Part shown: positions 1 through 8,850 of the stretch, piece after piece | Numbering within the stretch: the stretch's first letter is position 1 | How the letters are laid out: every line of letters begins with the position of its first letter | DNA from: JAUYQR01 sp963822435 | GTDB taxonomy: Bacteria > Pseudomonadota > Alphaproteobacteria > Rhodobacterales > Rhodobacteraceae | DNA length: 64,000 nucleotides | NCBI GenBank assembly: GCA_963822435.1 | Contig: CAWGHN010000002.1 | Coordinates: 62,001 to 126,000, forward strand | Direction: 5' to 3' | Made by a program: the position numbers and the translations under genes | The notes under the pieces: model-generated | What the model was told of the DNA's origin: nothing | Databases searched by the model: none | What the model saw: only the letters and a program-made list of their open reading frames with translations

Positions 1-35
1 GCGCCCGGATTGCCCAGACCGACAAAGAGCTTCAT
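1..35 (-). CDS. pth: peptidyl-tRNA hydrolase, N-terminal fragment
   Basis: Only the first codons lie inside the window. The minus strand reads MKLFVGLGNPG, the usual N-terminus of bacterial peptidyl-tRNA hydrolase, which recycles peptidyl-tRNA released from stalled ribosomes. The gene continues past base 1. It follows rplY on the same strand, a common L25-pth arrangement. The GNPG motif and gene order support the call, although no catalytic residue is visible in so short a piece. Confidence 0.85.
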   Translation of the reverse strand, partial: MKLFVGLGNPG

Positions 36-104
36 CGCCACCTCCTGCCAGTAAGCCCGGCCTTGCCGGGATATAGCGGCTTAAGCCAGCCCGCTCAACC
101 AACC

Positions 105-140
105 GTCCGAAAATGCAACGGGGGGCCATTGGCCCCCCGT
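105..140 (-). terminator. hairpin between rplY and pth, likely terminator
   Basis: Bases 118-140 form a near-perfect palindrome (ACGGGGGGCCA, one base, TGGCCCCCCGT). Read on the minus strand it is followed by TGCATTTTCGG, a short T-run. It sits just after the rplY stop codon and could end or attenuate rplY transcription before pth. Confidence 0.6.
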
Positions 141-164
141 GCGGATCGCTCATGCCAGCCGCTG

Positions 165-770
165 TTACGCGGTGGCTTCTTCCTCTTCCGCCGCAGCAAG
201 GCCCGCAGGGGCCGCCACGTTGGCAATGACGAAGTTGCGGTTGATCGTCGGTCGGGTGCCCTCCGGCAGCACGACGTCACCGATGTGGATCACGTCGCCG
301 ATCACCTTGCCGGTCAGGTCCACGGTGATGTGGTCGGGAATGTCGCCAGCGGTGACTTCCAGTTCCACTTCCGGGCGCACCACGGTCAGCGTGCCGCCAC
401 GCTTCAGGCCGGGGCTTGCTTCGTGGTTGATGAACGTGACGTGGATGAACAGCTCGATCCGGCTGTCATCGCTGATGCGCAGGAAATCGACGTGGGTCGG
501 AAGATCCTTGACCACATCGCGCTGCACGCCACGGCAGATCACATGCGCGTCCGGCTGACCTTCGACCTTCAGGTTGAACAGGGTCTGCAGGAAACGGCCC
601 TGACGCAGGCGCTTCAGCAAGTAGTTGTATTTCAGGTTGATGGGTGCGGGCTCTTTGCCGCCGCCATAAACGATCCCGGGTACGTAGCCCTCACGACGAG
701 CTTGACGAGCGGCCCCCTTGCCTGTCCCCGTCCGTACCTGGGCTTCAAGATCTGGGATCTCGCGTGCCAT
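165..770 (-). CDS. rplY: 50S ribosomal protein L25/general stress protein Ctc
   Basis: The 201-residue product starts MAREIPDLEAQVRTGTGKG and contains the L25 core (RREGYVPGIVYGGG). A C-terminal TL5/Ctc-type domain follows, ending in an acidic tail (EEEEATA). L25 binds 5S rRNA in the large subunit; the long form is the Ctc type. The ATG at 768-770 is chosen because GGAGAAG lies at good spacing upstream and the conserved family sequence begins there. In-frame codons further upstream look like leader sequence. It lies upstream of pth on the same strand. Confidence 0.95.
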   Translation of the reverse strand: MAREIPDLEAQVRTGTGKGAARQARREGYVPGIVYGGGKEPAPINLKYNYLLKRLRQGRFLQTLFNLKVEGQPDAHVICRGVQRDVVKDLPTHVDFLRISDDSRIELFIHVTFINHEASPGLKRGGTLTVVRPEVELEVTAGDIPDHITVDLTGKVIGDVIHIGDVVLPEGTRPTINRNFVIANVAAPAGLAAAEEEEATA

Positions 771-966
771 AGGTTCTTCTCCATATATAAATCCGCCGCC
801 CTCCAAGGGTGTGCGACGCGACCGGGGGCCTATAGCGGCGAATCGCGGCGATGAAAAGCAGTAATGCTTGCGCGTGCGTGGTTTGCCAGTCGGGACGGGG
901 ATCTGGGCGCGGATTTCCTGCCAGGTCGGCTGGCCTCTGCCAGCGCAAGGCGCTAGGTCAGGCGCC

Positions 967-2127
967 ATGACCACCGATCACACCCTGCGCCCCTTTGCCA
1001 CTCTCGGCGTCGCGCGCCCTGCGCTTGCGGCGTTCCTGACGATGGGCGTGTTATGGGGCACCTTCGCCGCGATCCTGCCCGACCTCAAGGCCATGCTTGG
1101 CGTCGACGAGGCAGAGCTTGGCCTTCTGGTCTTTGCCACTCCAGTTGCCGCGATGGCCGCGATGCTGGCCGCTCCGATGCTCGGTGCCAGCTTTGGCCGC
1201 GCGGCATTGCCGGTTGCGGTCGCGATGATGGCGGCGGCCTTTGCGCTGCCGGGGCAGGCGGCGGTGTGGCTGTTTCCGGTGGCGATGGCGGCATGCGGCG
1301 CGGCCACCGGCCTGACGGACGTGCTGATGAACGCCCGCGTATCGGCGATGGAAACCGCGCGCGGCACGCCGCTGATGAACCTTGCCCACGCCGCCTATTC
1401 CTTTGGCTATGCGGGCGCTGCCTTCACCGTTGGCGGGTTGCGCGCAGCGGGCTGGGGGCCAGAGGCGGTGATGGCGCTGATGGCCGGGGTGGGGCTTTTG
1501 GGCGCGCTGGCCGCGATCGAGCGCGATGGCCGGATCGACGGTCTGGCCCGGCCAAAAGACCGGGTGGCGGCGCGGCTTGGGATGGTGCCGGTGATCGGCG
1601 GAGGGATCGTGCTGATCGCCTTCATGACCGAAAACGCCGCCGAATACTGGTCGGCGCTGCACATCGAACAGACCCTTGGCGGCAGCCCGGCGGAAGGGTC
1701 GGGCGGCCCGGCGGTGCTGGCGCTGACGATGGGGCTGTCGCGGCTGGTGGGGCAGGGGATCGCTTCGCGGATCAATCCGTTTCATCTGCTGAAGGGCGGC
1801 GCGCTGATCGCAGCGGTTGGCGCCCTGATCGCCTCGCAGGCGATGAGCCCGGCGATGGCTTACGCCGGGTTCATCGTGATGGGCATCGGCGCTTCGGTCA
1901 TCGCGCCCACCGCGTTTTCGCTGGTCGGGCAATATGCCCCCGACGCAGCGAGGGCGCGGGCTGTCGCACGCGCCACGCTTCTGGGCTACTTCGGCTACTT
2001 CGTCGGCCCGCCGCTTCTGGGGCTGATCGCGGGCAGCTTCGGCCTGCGGATGGCCTTCGTCTTTGCCGCCTGTCTGCTGGCGCTGATCTTCGTCCTTGCG
2101 CCCTTGCTGGCGCGTCAGCGCACCTGA
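967..2127 (+). CDS. MFS transporter (fucose-permease/YbjJ-like)
   Basis: The 386-residue hydrophobic protein has about 12 membrane segments and MFS character throughout: an N-terminal bundle starting near ALAAFLTMGVLWGTFA, a loop of charged residues near the middle, and a second bundle. The pattern (LPDLKAMLGVDEAELGLLVF and NARVSAMETARGTPLMN) resembles the YbjJ/fucose-permease branch, whose members carry sugars or export small metabolites. The substrate cannot be read from sequence. The ATG at 967 follows a weak AGG Shine-Dalgarno. Its end overlaps the convergent decarboxylase gene by 13 bases. Confidence 0.8.
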   Translation: MTTDHTLRPFATLGVARPALAAFLTMGVLWGTFAAILPDLKAMLGVDEAELGLLVFATPVAAMAAMLAAPMLGASFGRAALPVAVAMMAAAFALPGQAAVWLFPVAMAACGAATGLTDVLMNARVSAMETARGTPLMNLAHAAYSFGYAGAAFTVGGLRAAGWGPEAVMALMAGVGLLGALAAIERDGRIDGLARPKDRVAARLGMVPVIGGGIVLIAFMTENAAEYWSALHIEQTLGGSPAEGSGGPAVLALTMGLSRLVGQGIASRINPFHLLKGGALIAAVGALIASQAMSPAMAYAGFIVMGIGASVIAPTAFSLVGQYAPDAARARAVARATLLGYFGYFVGPPLLGLIAGSFGLRMAFVFAACLLALIFVLAPLLARQRT

Positions 2128-3683
2128 ATCTCGATCAGGCGTGGTCCTTGGCCGGAACGCAAGGCAGCCGCCAGCGCCTCAGGATCTTCGTCCACCCGCG
2201 CATAGGGCAGGTCGCAGGCTGCGGCGAACGGCTCCAGCTTCAAGGGTGACGGCGTGCAGCCGATGATCGGGGTCTGCGCCCCGCGCATCGCCTCGGCAAT
2301 TTCGCGGTAGCCGGCGTTGTTCCAGACGATGAAGGTGACGGGCAGGTTTTCATCCACCGCCACGCGCAATTCGGCGGCGGAGAATTGTAACCCGCCATCC
2401 CCGATCAGGCACACCACCGGCACACCGGGGGCCGCGACCGCAGCACCGATCGCGGCACCCGGGCCATAGCCAAGCGCGCCATATCCCGTCGCCGCGTTGA
2501 ACCAGCCGCCGGGCCGGTCGTGATCGTAGTAAAGGTTCGCCGCATAGACCGGCTGCGTGCTGTCACCGACGATCAGCGCGCCGGGCAGCGCGGTTCGGAT
2601 CGCCTCGACCATCGCCAGCTGCCCCGGCATCGGCTCATACAGGCCCGGCAGTTCCGCCCGCGCCGCTTGCCGCGCCGCTTCGGCACGCGCGGCACCGTCG
2701 CCCGTCTTGCGCCGGACCAAGCCCAGCAGCCCCGCCATCACCGCCCCCGCTTCGGCGTGAAACGCCACCGCCGCCGGATGCCGCGCCAACTGGTCGGCGC
2801 AGACATCCACGCGGATCATCCCCGACAGGTCCGGCACGCTGCCCACCGCATACATGTCGTAATCGGTCGGCCCCAACTCCGTGCCAATGGCCAGCACCTG
2901 CGCCGCCCCCGCAATCAGCCCGCGCACCGACGCAAGGCTGGGCGAGGCGGGCACCACCAAAGGATGCGCGTGCATCGCGCCCCGCGCGTTCACCGTCTGC
3001 ACCACCGGCGCGTCCAGCGCCTCGGCCAGCGCCTGCAAGGTTGCCTCATTCCCCCGCGTGCCACCGCCTGCAAGGATCACCACCCGCTCGGCGCGGTTCA
3101 GCAGCCCAGCCGCCTGCGCCAGCGCCTGCGCCTCTGGCGTTGGCCTGACCACCACGACCGGAGGCGGCAGCGGCACGCAAGGCAAGCCCATCACATCGGT
3201 CGGGATCTCGATATGCACCGGCCCCGGCCGCCCCCTCGCCAGCGCGGCAAAAGCCCGGTCCAGCGCCCCCGCCAGCCCTGAGGCCTCCATCACCGTCTCG
3301 GTCGGGCACAGCGCGCGCACCATCGCCGCCTGATCCGGCAACTCGTGCAGATGGCCAAAGCCGCGCCCCAGTGAGGCGCGCTTGTTGACGCCCGAGATGA
3401 CCAGCATCGGCACCGAATCCGCCTTTGCCTGCGCCATCGCGGTCAGCGCATTGGTCAGCCCCGGTCCGGTGATCAGCAACGCGACACCCGGCTTGCCCGT
3501 CACCCGCGCATAGCCATCGGCCATGAAGGCCGCACCCTGCTCGTGGCGCGGCGTGACATGGCGCACAAGGCCCGTCGCGAGACCCCGGTAAAGTTCGATC
3601 GTGTGGACGCCCGGTATCCCGAACACCACCTCGACACCGCGCGCTGCCAGCCCCTCGATCAGCCGCTCGCCAACCGTCGTCAT
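2115..3683 (-). CDS. ThDP-dependent decarboxylase, 5-guanidino-2-oxopentanoate decarboxylase-like (AruI family)
   Basis: The 522-residue enzyme has the three-domain ThDP fold. The N-terminal pyrimidine domain carries FGIPGVHTIELYRGL and the catalytic Glu context RHEQGAAFMADGYAR. The C-terminal ThDP motif GDGGLQFSAAE ends in WNNAGY. The N-terminal signature resembles AruI, which decarboxylates 2-ketoarginine in the arginine transaminase pathway, more than acetolactate synthase. Its start overlaps the end of an AruH-like aminotransferase gene by 4 bases (ATGA), so the two are translationally coupled. Inference: the pair deaminates and then decarboxylates arginine or a similar basic amino acid. 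Another 2-keto acid remains possible. Confidence 0.75.
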   Translation of the reverse strand: MTTVGERLIEGLAARGVEVVFGIPGVHTIELYRGLATGLVRHVTPRHEQGAAFMADGYARVTGKPGVALLITGPGLTNALTAMAQAKADSVPMLVISGVNKRASLGRGFGHLHELPDQAAMVRALCPTETVMEASGLAGALDRAFAALARGRPGPVHIEIPTDVMGLPCVPLPPPVVVVRPTPEAQALAQAAGLLNRAERVVILAGGGTRGNEATLQALAEALDAPVVQTVNARGAMHAHPLVVPASPSLASVRGLIAGAAQVLAIGTELGPTDYDMYAVGSVPDLSGMIRVDVCADQLARHPAAVAFHAEAGAVMAGLLGLVRRKTGDGAARAEAARQAARAELPGLYEPMPGQLAMVEAIRTALPGALIVGDSTQPVYAANLYYDHDRPGGWFNAATGYGALGYGPGAAIGAAVAAPGVPVVCLIGDGGLQFSAAELRVAVDENLPVTFIVWNNAGYREIAEAMRGAQTPIIGCTPSPLKLEPFAAACDLPYARVDEDPEALAAALRSGQGPRLIEIQVR

Positions 3684-4867
3684 GCCGCCCGGCCCATGAC
3701 CGAAGCGGCATGGGCTGCAATGCGCCGTGCGGCCTCGGCCGTCATCTCGTCGGGTTGCGTCAGGGTCAGCCGCAGCCAGCCCGCCAGCCCCGCGCCAAAA
3801 CTTTCGCCCGGCATCACCGCCACCCGCTGCGCGTCCAGCAGGCCTTCCGCAAAGGCCACGCCGGAAAGCCCCGTCGCCCGCGCATCGACCAGCGCGAACA
3901 TCCCCGCCTCGGGCCGATGCACGCGCAAGCCCGCCACCCCGTCCAACCGGTCCGCGATCAGGGCGGCCCGGCGCGAGAACCGCTCCACCATCCCGGCGGC
4001 CACCGGCGACGGCTGCGACACCGCCATCTGTGTCATGTCGGCGATGAAGGGCTGGCTGCCGAACAGCATGGTTTCCGACAGCGGCAACAGCCGCGCGCAG
4101 AACTCTTCCGGCCCGATGCACCAGCCCGACCGGAACCCCGGCGCCGCGTGGGATTTGGAGATCGAGCAGGTCACGATCACCCGGTCCGCCAGTTCCGGCA
4201 AGTCCAAAGGCGAGGCGAAGGTGTTTCCCGCAAACACCATGTCTTCGTACACCTCGTCCGACAGTATCCACAGGTCGTGCTGGCGCGCCAGTTCGCCCAA
4301 GGCCACCAGATCCTCACGGCGCAACAGCGCCCCCGTCGGGTTGTGCGGCGTGTTCAGGAAAAGAACGCGGCTGGCCGGCGTGATCCGTGCCGCGACATCC
4401 GCCACCTGCATCCGAAAGCCATGTTCGGGCCGCAGCGGCACCGGCACCATCCGCGCGCCGCTCTGGGCGATGATGCCTTCGTAGGTCGCGTACAAGGGAT
4501 CACCGATCAGCACCTCGTCACCCGCCTCGGCAATCGCGCGCATCACGGCGTACAGCGTGGTCTGGGTGCCGGGCAGGCACATCACCTGTTCGGGCGTGAT
4601 CGTCCGCCCGCGCCGCGCCGAATAGCGCGCTGCCAGGGCTTTGACCAACCCCGGCTCGCCCCGTCCGTTGGAATAACCCGTGCGCCCCGCCAGCATCGAC
4701 CGGTGCGCCTCGGCGATGAAGGCGTCGGGCGTCGCCACGTCCGGCTCGCCGATGGTCAGCTCGATGATCTCCACCCCGCGGGCCTTCAGGTGCCGCGCGC
4801 GGGCGTGCAAGGCCCATTTCGCTCCGCCAAGGCCAGCCAGACGGTCGGTGACCGATGCGTATTTCAT
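3680..4867 (-). CDS. class I/II PLP aminotransferase, arginine:pyruvate transaminase-like (AruH family)
   Basis: The 395-residue fold-type I aminotransferase contains TPHNPTGALLRRE, the cofactor-binding LSDEVYEDMVF, and the PLP lysine in CSISKSHAAPG followed by FRSGW. Size and motifs match the AspC/AruH group. Because the next gene encodes an AruI-like decarboxylase, I favour an amino-acid:pyruvate transaminase that supplies its 2-oxo acid. The gene lies between a TetR regulator and the decarboxylase, with 4-base overlaps on both sides, so all three form one operon. The amino-acid substrate is inferred from context only. Confidence 0.75.
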   Translation of the reverse strand: MKYASVTDRLAGLGGAKWALHARARHLKARGVEIIELTIGEPDVATPDAFIAEAHRSMLAGRTGYSNGRGEPGLVKALAARYSARRGRTITPEQVMCLPGTQTTLYAVMRAIAEAGDEVLIGDPLYATYEGIIAQSGARMVPVPLRPEHGFRMQVADVAARITPASRVLFLNTPHNPTGALLRREDLVALGELARQHDLWILSDEVYEDMVFAGNTFASPLDLPELADRVIVTCSISKSHAAPGFRSGWCIGPEEFCARLLPLSETMLFGSQPFIADMTQMAVSQPSPVAAGMVERFSRRAALIADRLDGVAGLRVHRPEAGMFALVDARATGLSGVAFAEGLLDAQRVAVMPGESFGAGLAGWLRLTLTQPDEMTAEAARRIAAHAASVMGRAA

Positions 4868-5526
4868 GTCAGCTTCTTTCCCGTATCCGAAACCATGGCG
4901 GAATGGGCCAGAAGGTCCACCCCAAGGATTGCACCCACCGACCGCAGCCCGATGGCAATCAGTTCACCCGGCGCGAATGACGCCGTCAGTAGCGAGCCTT
5001 CGACCCAAAGCCCGTCGATCAGCGCGTTGCAGGCAATCGCCTCGGCGCGCAGTTGCGCGGCATTGGCCTCGCGCGGCAGGGCGGCGATCAACGCCTCCAG
5101 CGCGTCGCGGTAGCGCAGATAGCCCGCCTCGTGCACCTGCAGCAGGTCTGGGTCGTTGCGCACCTGATGCATGTAGCCGGCCCAAAGCCCGACCGCCGCG
5201 CTGTCCAGCACCGGCGGGCGCAGCGCCGCGGCCACAAACGCCGCCAGCCGCTCTTCGGGCAAGGCACCGACGCCTTCCAGCGCGTCCGCGCCCTTGTCGG
5301 TCATGCCGTCCATCAAGGCGATGTAGGCCGCGCGGGTCAGATCATCCTTGGTGCGGAAGTAATGCCGGATCAGCCCCGGCGTCACCCCGGCCCGCCCTGC
5401 GATGGCGCGCACCGTGGCGGCCTGCGGTCCGCCTTCGGCCACCAGCGATTGCGTCGCGGCAATCAGCGATGCGCGGCGGGACTGTTCGCTTTCGCGGCGA
5501 TACTGGCGGCGGGGTTGGTCCATCAT
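4864..5526 (-). CDS. TetR/AcrR-family transcriptional regulator (BetI-like)
   Basis: The 220-residue protein has a TetR helix-turn-helix at about residues 20-65 (LIAATQSLVAEGG, then VRAIAGRAGVTPGLIRHYF) and a helical ligand domain of the BetI-type C-terminal group. It is the first gene of a three-gene operon with the aruH/aruI-like genes, overlapping the aminotransferase start by 4 bases. It most likely represses its own operon in response to the amino acid or its product. No operator could be defined with confidence upstream. Confidence 0.85.
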   Translation of the reverse strand: MMDQPRRQYRRESEQSRRASLIAATQSLVAEGGPQAATVRAIAGRAGVTPGLIRHYFRTKDDLTRAAYIALMDGMTDKGADALEGVGALPEERLAAFVAAALRPPVLDSAAVGLWAGYMHQVRNDPDLLQVHEAGYLRYRDALEALIAALPREANAAQLRAEAIACNALIDGLWVEGSLLTASFAPGELIAIGLRSVGAILGVDLLAHSAMVSDTGKKLT

Positions 5527-5603
5527 CGGCCTGAGTTATACACTTGGATAATCTTGCGCCGCGCTGGCCCGACGTCAAGCCCCAACTCCGACCATTCACA
5601 ACT

Positions 5604-6548
5604 CTAAGGCGAACTGATTTTCAAGGGAAGGTCGGTTTCCTCGCTATCGCGCGCCACGTCCTTGTGGATCATCACGTCCGTTTGCGGATAGGCCGCGATG
5701 ATTGCCCGGCGCAGACCGGCACCGATATCATGCGCCTCGCGCAGGGGCTGGTTGCCGTCCAGTTCGATATGCAGGTTCACGAACACCCGGCTGCCGGCCA
5801 TCCGGGTCTTCAGGTCGTGGAACCCGCGCACCCCCGGCCAATTGCGCGCAATAAGGGCGATGCCGTCGATCACCTCCTGATCCGCTGCCCGGTCCATCAG
5901 CGCGTCCCACGCCCCCTTGCCGATGCGCAGCGCGCCAAAGGCCAGCACACCCGACGCACCAAGTGCGATCACCGCGTCAATCGACCCGATGCCGTATTGG
6001 CGCGATACCCACAGCGCCGCAATCGCGCCAAGGCTGGGCAACAGGTCACCAACGTAGTGCAGCCGGTCGGCCGCCACCACGCGGCTGCCGGTGCGCTTTG
6101 CCACCCGGCCCTGCCACCAGACCAAGGCCAAAGTCAGCACCACCGAGAACGACATCACGATGATCCCGCGCCCCTCGGATGCCAGCGCCAGAGGTTCCGG
6201 CGCGATCAGCCGCTGCACGGCGGCGTAGCCGATCACGGCCGATGAAATCAGGATGAACACCGCCTGCGCCAACGCCGTCAGATCCTCGGCCGAGGTGTGG
6301 CCGAAGGCGTGGTCCTCGTCCGCTGGTCGCGCGGCATAAACGATCGCGACCGCCGCCCCCAACGACATCATCAGATCAAGCGCACTGTCGGCCAGCGATG
6401 CGGCAATCGACAGCGCCCCCGTTTCCGCCATCGCCCACAGCTTCAGCCCCACCAGAACCGACGCGACCAGCACCGACGCCAGCCCCGCCGACAGGGTCAT
6501 GCGCACCAGGTCGCGGCCGTATTTGACGTTGTCAGTTGATGGTCTCAT
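5604..6548 (-). CDS. cation diffusion facilitator (FieF/ZitB-like divalent metal exporter)
   Basis: About 314 residues with six membrane segments. The metal-site pairs of CDF exporters are visible: Asp-x3-Asp in SLADSALDLMMSL, and His-x3-Asp in DRLHYVGDLLPS. A cytoplasmic dimerisation domain follows. Such proteins export Zn, Fe or Mn by proton antiport. I chose ATG 6548; a GTG four codons upstream (6560) is equally possible. The start overlaps the end of the SH3 protein gene by 17 bases, so the two are probably co-transcribed. Confidence 0.88.
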   Translation of the reverse strand: MRPSTDNVKYGRDLVRMTLSAGLASVLVASVLVGLKLWAMAETGALSIAASLADSALDLMMSLGAAVAIVYAARPADEDHAFGHTSAEDLTALAQAVFILISSAVIGYAAVQRLIAPEPLALASEGRGIIVMSFSVVLTLALVWWQGRVAKRTGSRVVAADRLHYVGDLLPSLGAIAALWVSRQYGIGSIDAVIALGASGVLAFGALRIGKGAWDALMDRAADQEVIDGIALIARNWPGVRGFHDLKTRMAGSRVFVNLHIELDGNQPLREAHDIGAGLRRAIIAAYPQTDVMIHKDVARDSEETDLPLKISSP

Positions 6549-7083
6549 CGGGAAGCACACCCCACAGGGCGGACGTGCGGACCCACCCCTTCTGCCCGTC
6601 GATTGCGATGCGGCACCAGCCGCCCCCGCATTCCAGAACCCGCCCTATCACACCTTGTTCCGCCTGGGCCACCACCATCGCATCATCGCGCGGCTCGTCG
6701 TGGAATTCCGCCATGTCCAGCGTCACCAGCACGCTGCGCACGCCTGACAACAGCGAATAATGCACCCAGCCGCCCGCGCCTTCCTGATCTTCGACCCGGC
6801 GCCAGTTCTCGAATTCCGCCGTGATCTTCAGAGGCATCCCGGAGCGGGTGAACACCCAGTCGATCCGGTGCGTCAGCCCCGGCCCGCGCCGCGCATTGCC
6901 CTCGCTGCCCTTCAGCGACACGAATCGCGGCAAGGGCAGGTTGGTCACGCACCCCACATCGGGCGCGCAGACCTTTTCCACCTTTGGCGCCGCCGGGGCC
7001 GCCTCGACCTCGGCCTCCTGCGCTGCGACGGGGGCCATGCCCAACGCCGCAGCAACTCCGATCACGCCGATCACCCGCCACAT
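6532..7083 (-). CDS. secreted SH3-domain protein
   Basis: The 183-residue protein starts MWRVIGVIGVAAALGMAPVAAQ, a clear Sec signal peptide. After an acidic linker come two bacterial SH3-like units: one around LPRFVSLKGSEGNARRGPG, and a degenerate one ending GWCRIAIDGQKGWVRTSALWG. Periplasmic SH3 proteins of this type usually bind cell-wall peptides; a role here is inferred. ATG 7083 is chosen because the signal peptide starts there. The gene is divergent from the hydroxyacid dehydrogenase and overlaps the downstream CDF gene. Confidence 0.82.
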   Translation of the reverse strand: MWRVIGVIGVAAALGMAPVAAQEAEVEAAPAAPKVEKVCAPDVGCVTNLPLPRFVSLKGSEGNARRGPGLTHRIDWVFTRSGMPLKITAEFENWRRVEDQEGAGGWVHYSLLSGVRSVLVTLDMAEFHDEPRDDAMVVAQAEQGVIGRVLECGGGWCRIAIDGQKGWVRTSALWGVLPDETIN

Positions 7084-7211
7084 CTTTGCCTGCCTTGCCG
7101 ATCCGGGCGCACCCGAAGCCACTGTCTCGTTCGTGCGGGCTTGTGCATCGCGCCGCTTACAGCCACCTTGCCGCAGAGGCGGATGATTTGGAAGTGTTCG
7201 GGAGAATGTGA

Positions 7212-8198
7212 ATGCCAACTGCCCGTCTGAGTGTGGTCGTGACGCGACGCTTGCCGGACGCGGTCGAGACCCGCCTGAAAGAGCTTTTCGACGTCGACCT
7301 GCGTGACCCCGACACCCGGATGTCGCGCGAAGAACTGGCCGATGCGATGCGCCGCGCCGATGTGCTGGTGCCCACGATCACCGATCAGATCGACGCCGCC
7401 CTGATCGCGCAGGCCGGTGACCGGCTGAAGCTCATCGCCAACTACGGCGCGGGCGTCGACCACATCGACGTCGCCACCGCCCGCCAGCGTGGCATCCTGG
7501 TATCGAACACCCCCGGCGTGACCACCGAAGATACCGCCGACATGGTGATGGCGCTGATCCTTTCCGTCACCCGCCGCATCCCCGAAGGCCTGGCCGAGAT
7601 GCAGGCCGGCACCTGGACCGGCTGGTCACCGATGGCCCACCTTGGTGGCCGCCTTGGGGGCCGCCGCCTTGGCATCCTTGGCATGGGCCGCATCGGACAG
7701 GCCGTCGCCCGCCGCGCCCGCGCCTTTGGCCTGCAAGTGCATTATCACAACCGCAAGCGCCTGCGCCCCGAGGTCGAGGCGGAGCACGAGGCGACCTATT
7801 GGGAAAGCCTCGACCAGATGGTCGCGCGGATGGATATCGTGTCGGTCAACTGCCCGCACACGCCCTCCACCTTCCATCTGATGAACGCGCGGCGGCTGAA
7901 GCTGATGAAACCCACCGCCGTCATCGTCAACACCTCACGCGGCGAGGTGATCGACGAAAACGCCCTGACCCGCGGCCTGCGCGCGGGCGAGATCGCCGGG
8001 GCGGGCCTTGACGTCTACGAACATGGCACCGAAGTGAACCCGCGGCTGCGCGAACTCCCGAACGTCGTGTTGCTGCCGCACATGGGGTCGGCCACCATTG
8101 AAGGCCGGATCGAGATGGGCGAAAAGGTCATCATCAACATCAAGACCTTTGCCGATGGCCACCGCCCGCCGGATCAGGTCGTGCCGGGGATGCTGTGA
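7212..8198 (+). CDS. D-2-hydroxyacid dehydrogenase (glyoxylate/hydroxypyruvate reductase type)
   Basis: The 328-residue NAD(P)-dependent D-hydroxyacid dehydrogenase has the nucleotide-binding motif GRRLGILGMGRIGQAVA. The catalytic set is the Arg in NTSRGEVIDENAL, the Glu after the Asp-Val loop, and the His in LLPHMGSAT. GxGxxG spacing, length and the NTPGVTTEDTADMVM motif fit glyoxylate reductase or D-glycerate dehydrogenase. It would reduce glyoxylate or hydroxypyruvate in the cytosol, which fits a genome that also carries a glycine cleavage system. Monocistronic. Confidence 0.88.
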   Translation: MPTARLSVVVTRRLPDAVETRLKELFDVDLRDPDTRMSREELADAMRRADVLVPTITDQIDAALIAQAGDRLKLIANYGAGVDHIDVATARQRGILVSNTPGVTTEDTADMVMALILSVTRRIPEGLAEMQAGTWTGWSPMAHLGGRLGGRRLGILGMGRIGQAVARRARAFGLQVHYHNRKRLRPEVEAEHEATYWESLDQMVARMDIVSVNCPHTPSTFHLMNARRLKLMKPTAVIVNTSRGEVIDENALTRGLRAGEIAGAGLDVYEHGTEVNPRLRELPNVVLLPHMGSATIEGRIEMGEKVIINIKTFADGHRPPDQVVPGML

Positions 8199-8427
8199 CA
8201 CCATCCATTGGGGTTTCGCGAGCCTTCTCTGCCGTAGGTTGAAATCCGCCGATTGTTTCCTCTTCTGACGGTATTGTTGCCAAAATTGATGCCCGCCCAC
8301 ACCTTGAATCGCGAAATTATTCACAGGTATCGCCTTTCTTGGCCTTGAGGCGCCTGAATCACATGCCTAAGGTGGCGCTCCAGCCAGGGGGGAATGCCCG
8401 TTGGCATCCGCTATCTGGGAGCTTCAC

Positions 8428-8661
8428 ATGAAAAGCCTGCTTGCATCTGCCTTGGCACTTTCCATCGCCTTCGCCGCCCCTGCCGCCTTCGCTGGTGGCC
8501 CGGTGGTGATCGAAGAGGAAGGTCAACCCGAAGTCATCGCTGAAAAACCCGCCTCAAGCATCGGTCTTCTGCCGATCCTGCTGGGCGTGGTTGTCCTTTG
8601 CGCCATCGCGTGCGGCGGAAACAGCGACGATCCGGTCCCGCCGCCGATCGAAAAGCTCTGA
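8428..8661 (+). CDS. small exported single-helix protein, tandem paralog 1
   Basis: The 77-residue protein has a signal peptide (MKSLLASALALSIAFA, cleavage likely before GGPVV). An acidic segment (VVIEEEGQPEVIAEKPAS) follows, then one hydrophobic helix (IGLLPILLGVVVLCAIACGG) and a short polar tail (NSDDPVPPPIEKL). It is the most diverged of four consecutive copies. I recognise no named family. It may be membrane-anchored with the acidic part in the periplasm; the two Cys in LCAIAC are conserved. ATG 8428 follows GGGAG. A strong hairpin (8683-8711) separates it from copy 2. Confidence 0.8.
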   Translation: MKSLLASALALSIAFAAPAAFAGGPVVIEEEGQPEVIAEKPASSIGLLPILLGVVVLCAIACGGNSDDPVPPPIEKL

Positions 8662-8682
8662 TTTCACGCCCTACCCGGCGTC

Positions 8683-8711
8683 ACGGCCCGGCTGCGCGAC
8701 AGCCGGGCCGT
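8683..8711 (+). terminator. hairpin after tandem paralog 1
   Basis: A 12-bp perfect stem (ACGGCCCGGCTG / CAGCCGGGCCGT) closes a 5-base loop (CGCGA). It follows the stop codon of paralog 1 by about 20 bases. The trailing sequence ATTACTGTG is not a T-run, so termination is plausible but not certain. Confidence 0.5.
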
Positions 8712-8850
8712 ATTACTGTGGTCAATCTGTCGCAGCGTCAACCAAAGCTGTCCGCCGATTGTCCGAACTGTTGCCCGAATTTGCGGTGAGGATTAGCGTC
8801 GGACTGCCGGGGTATTGCTGCCCCGAAAGCCCCGTGAAGGATGCCCCGCC

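Noticed and set aside
2115..4271. A longer version of the ThDP decarboxylase starting inside the aminotransferase gene
   Set aside because: The upstream 196 codons are an out-of-frame reading of the aminotransferase. The ATGA overlap at 3680-3683 marks the true start.
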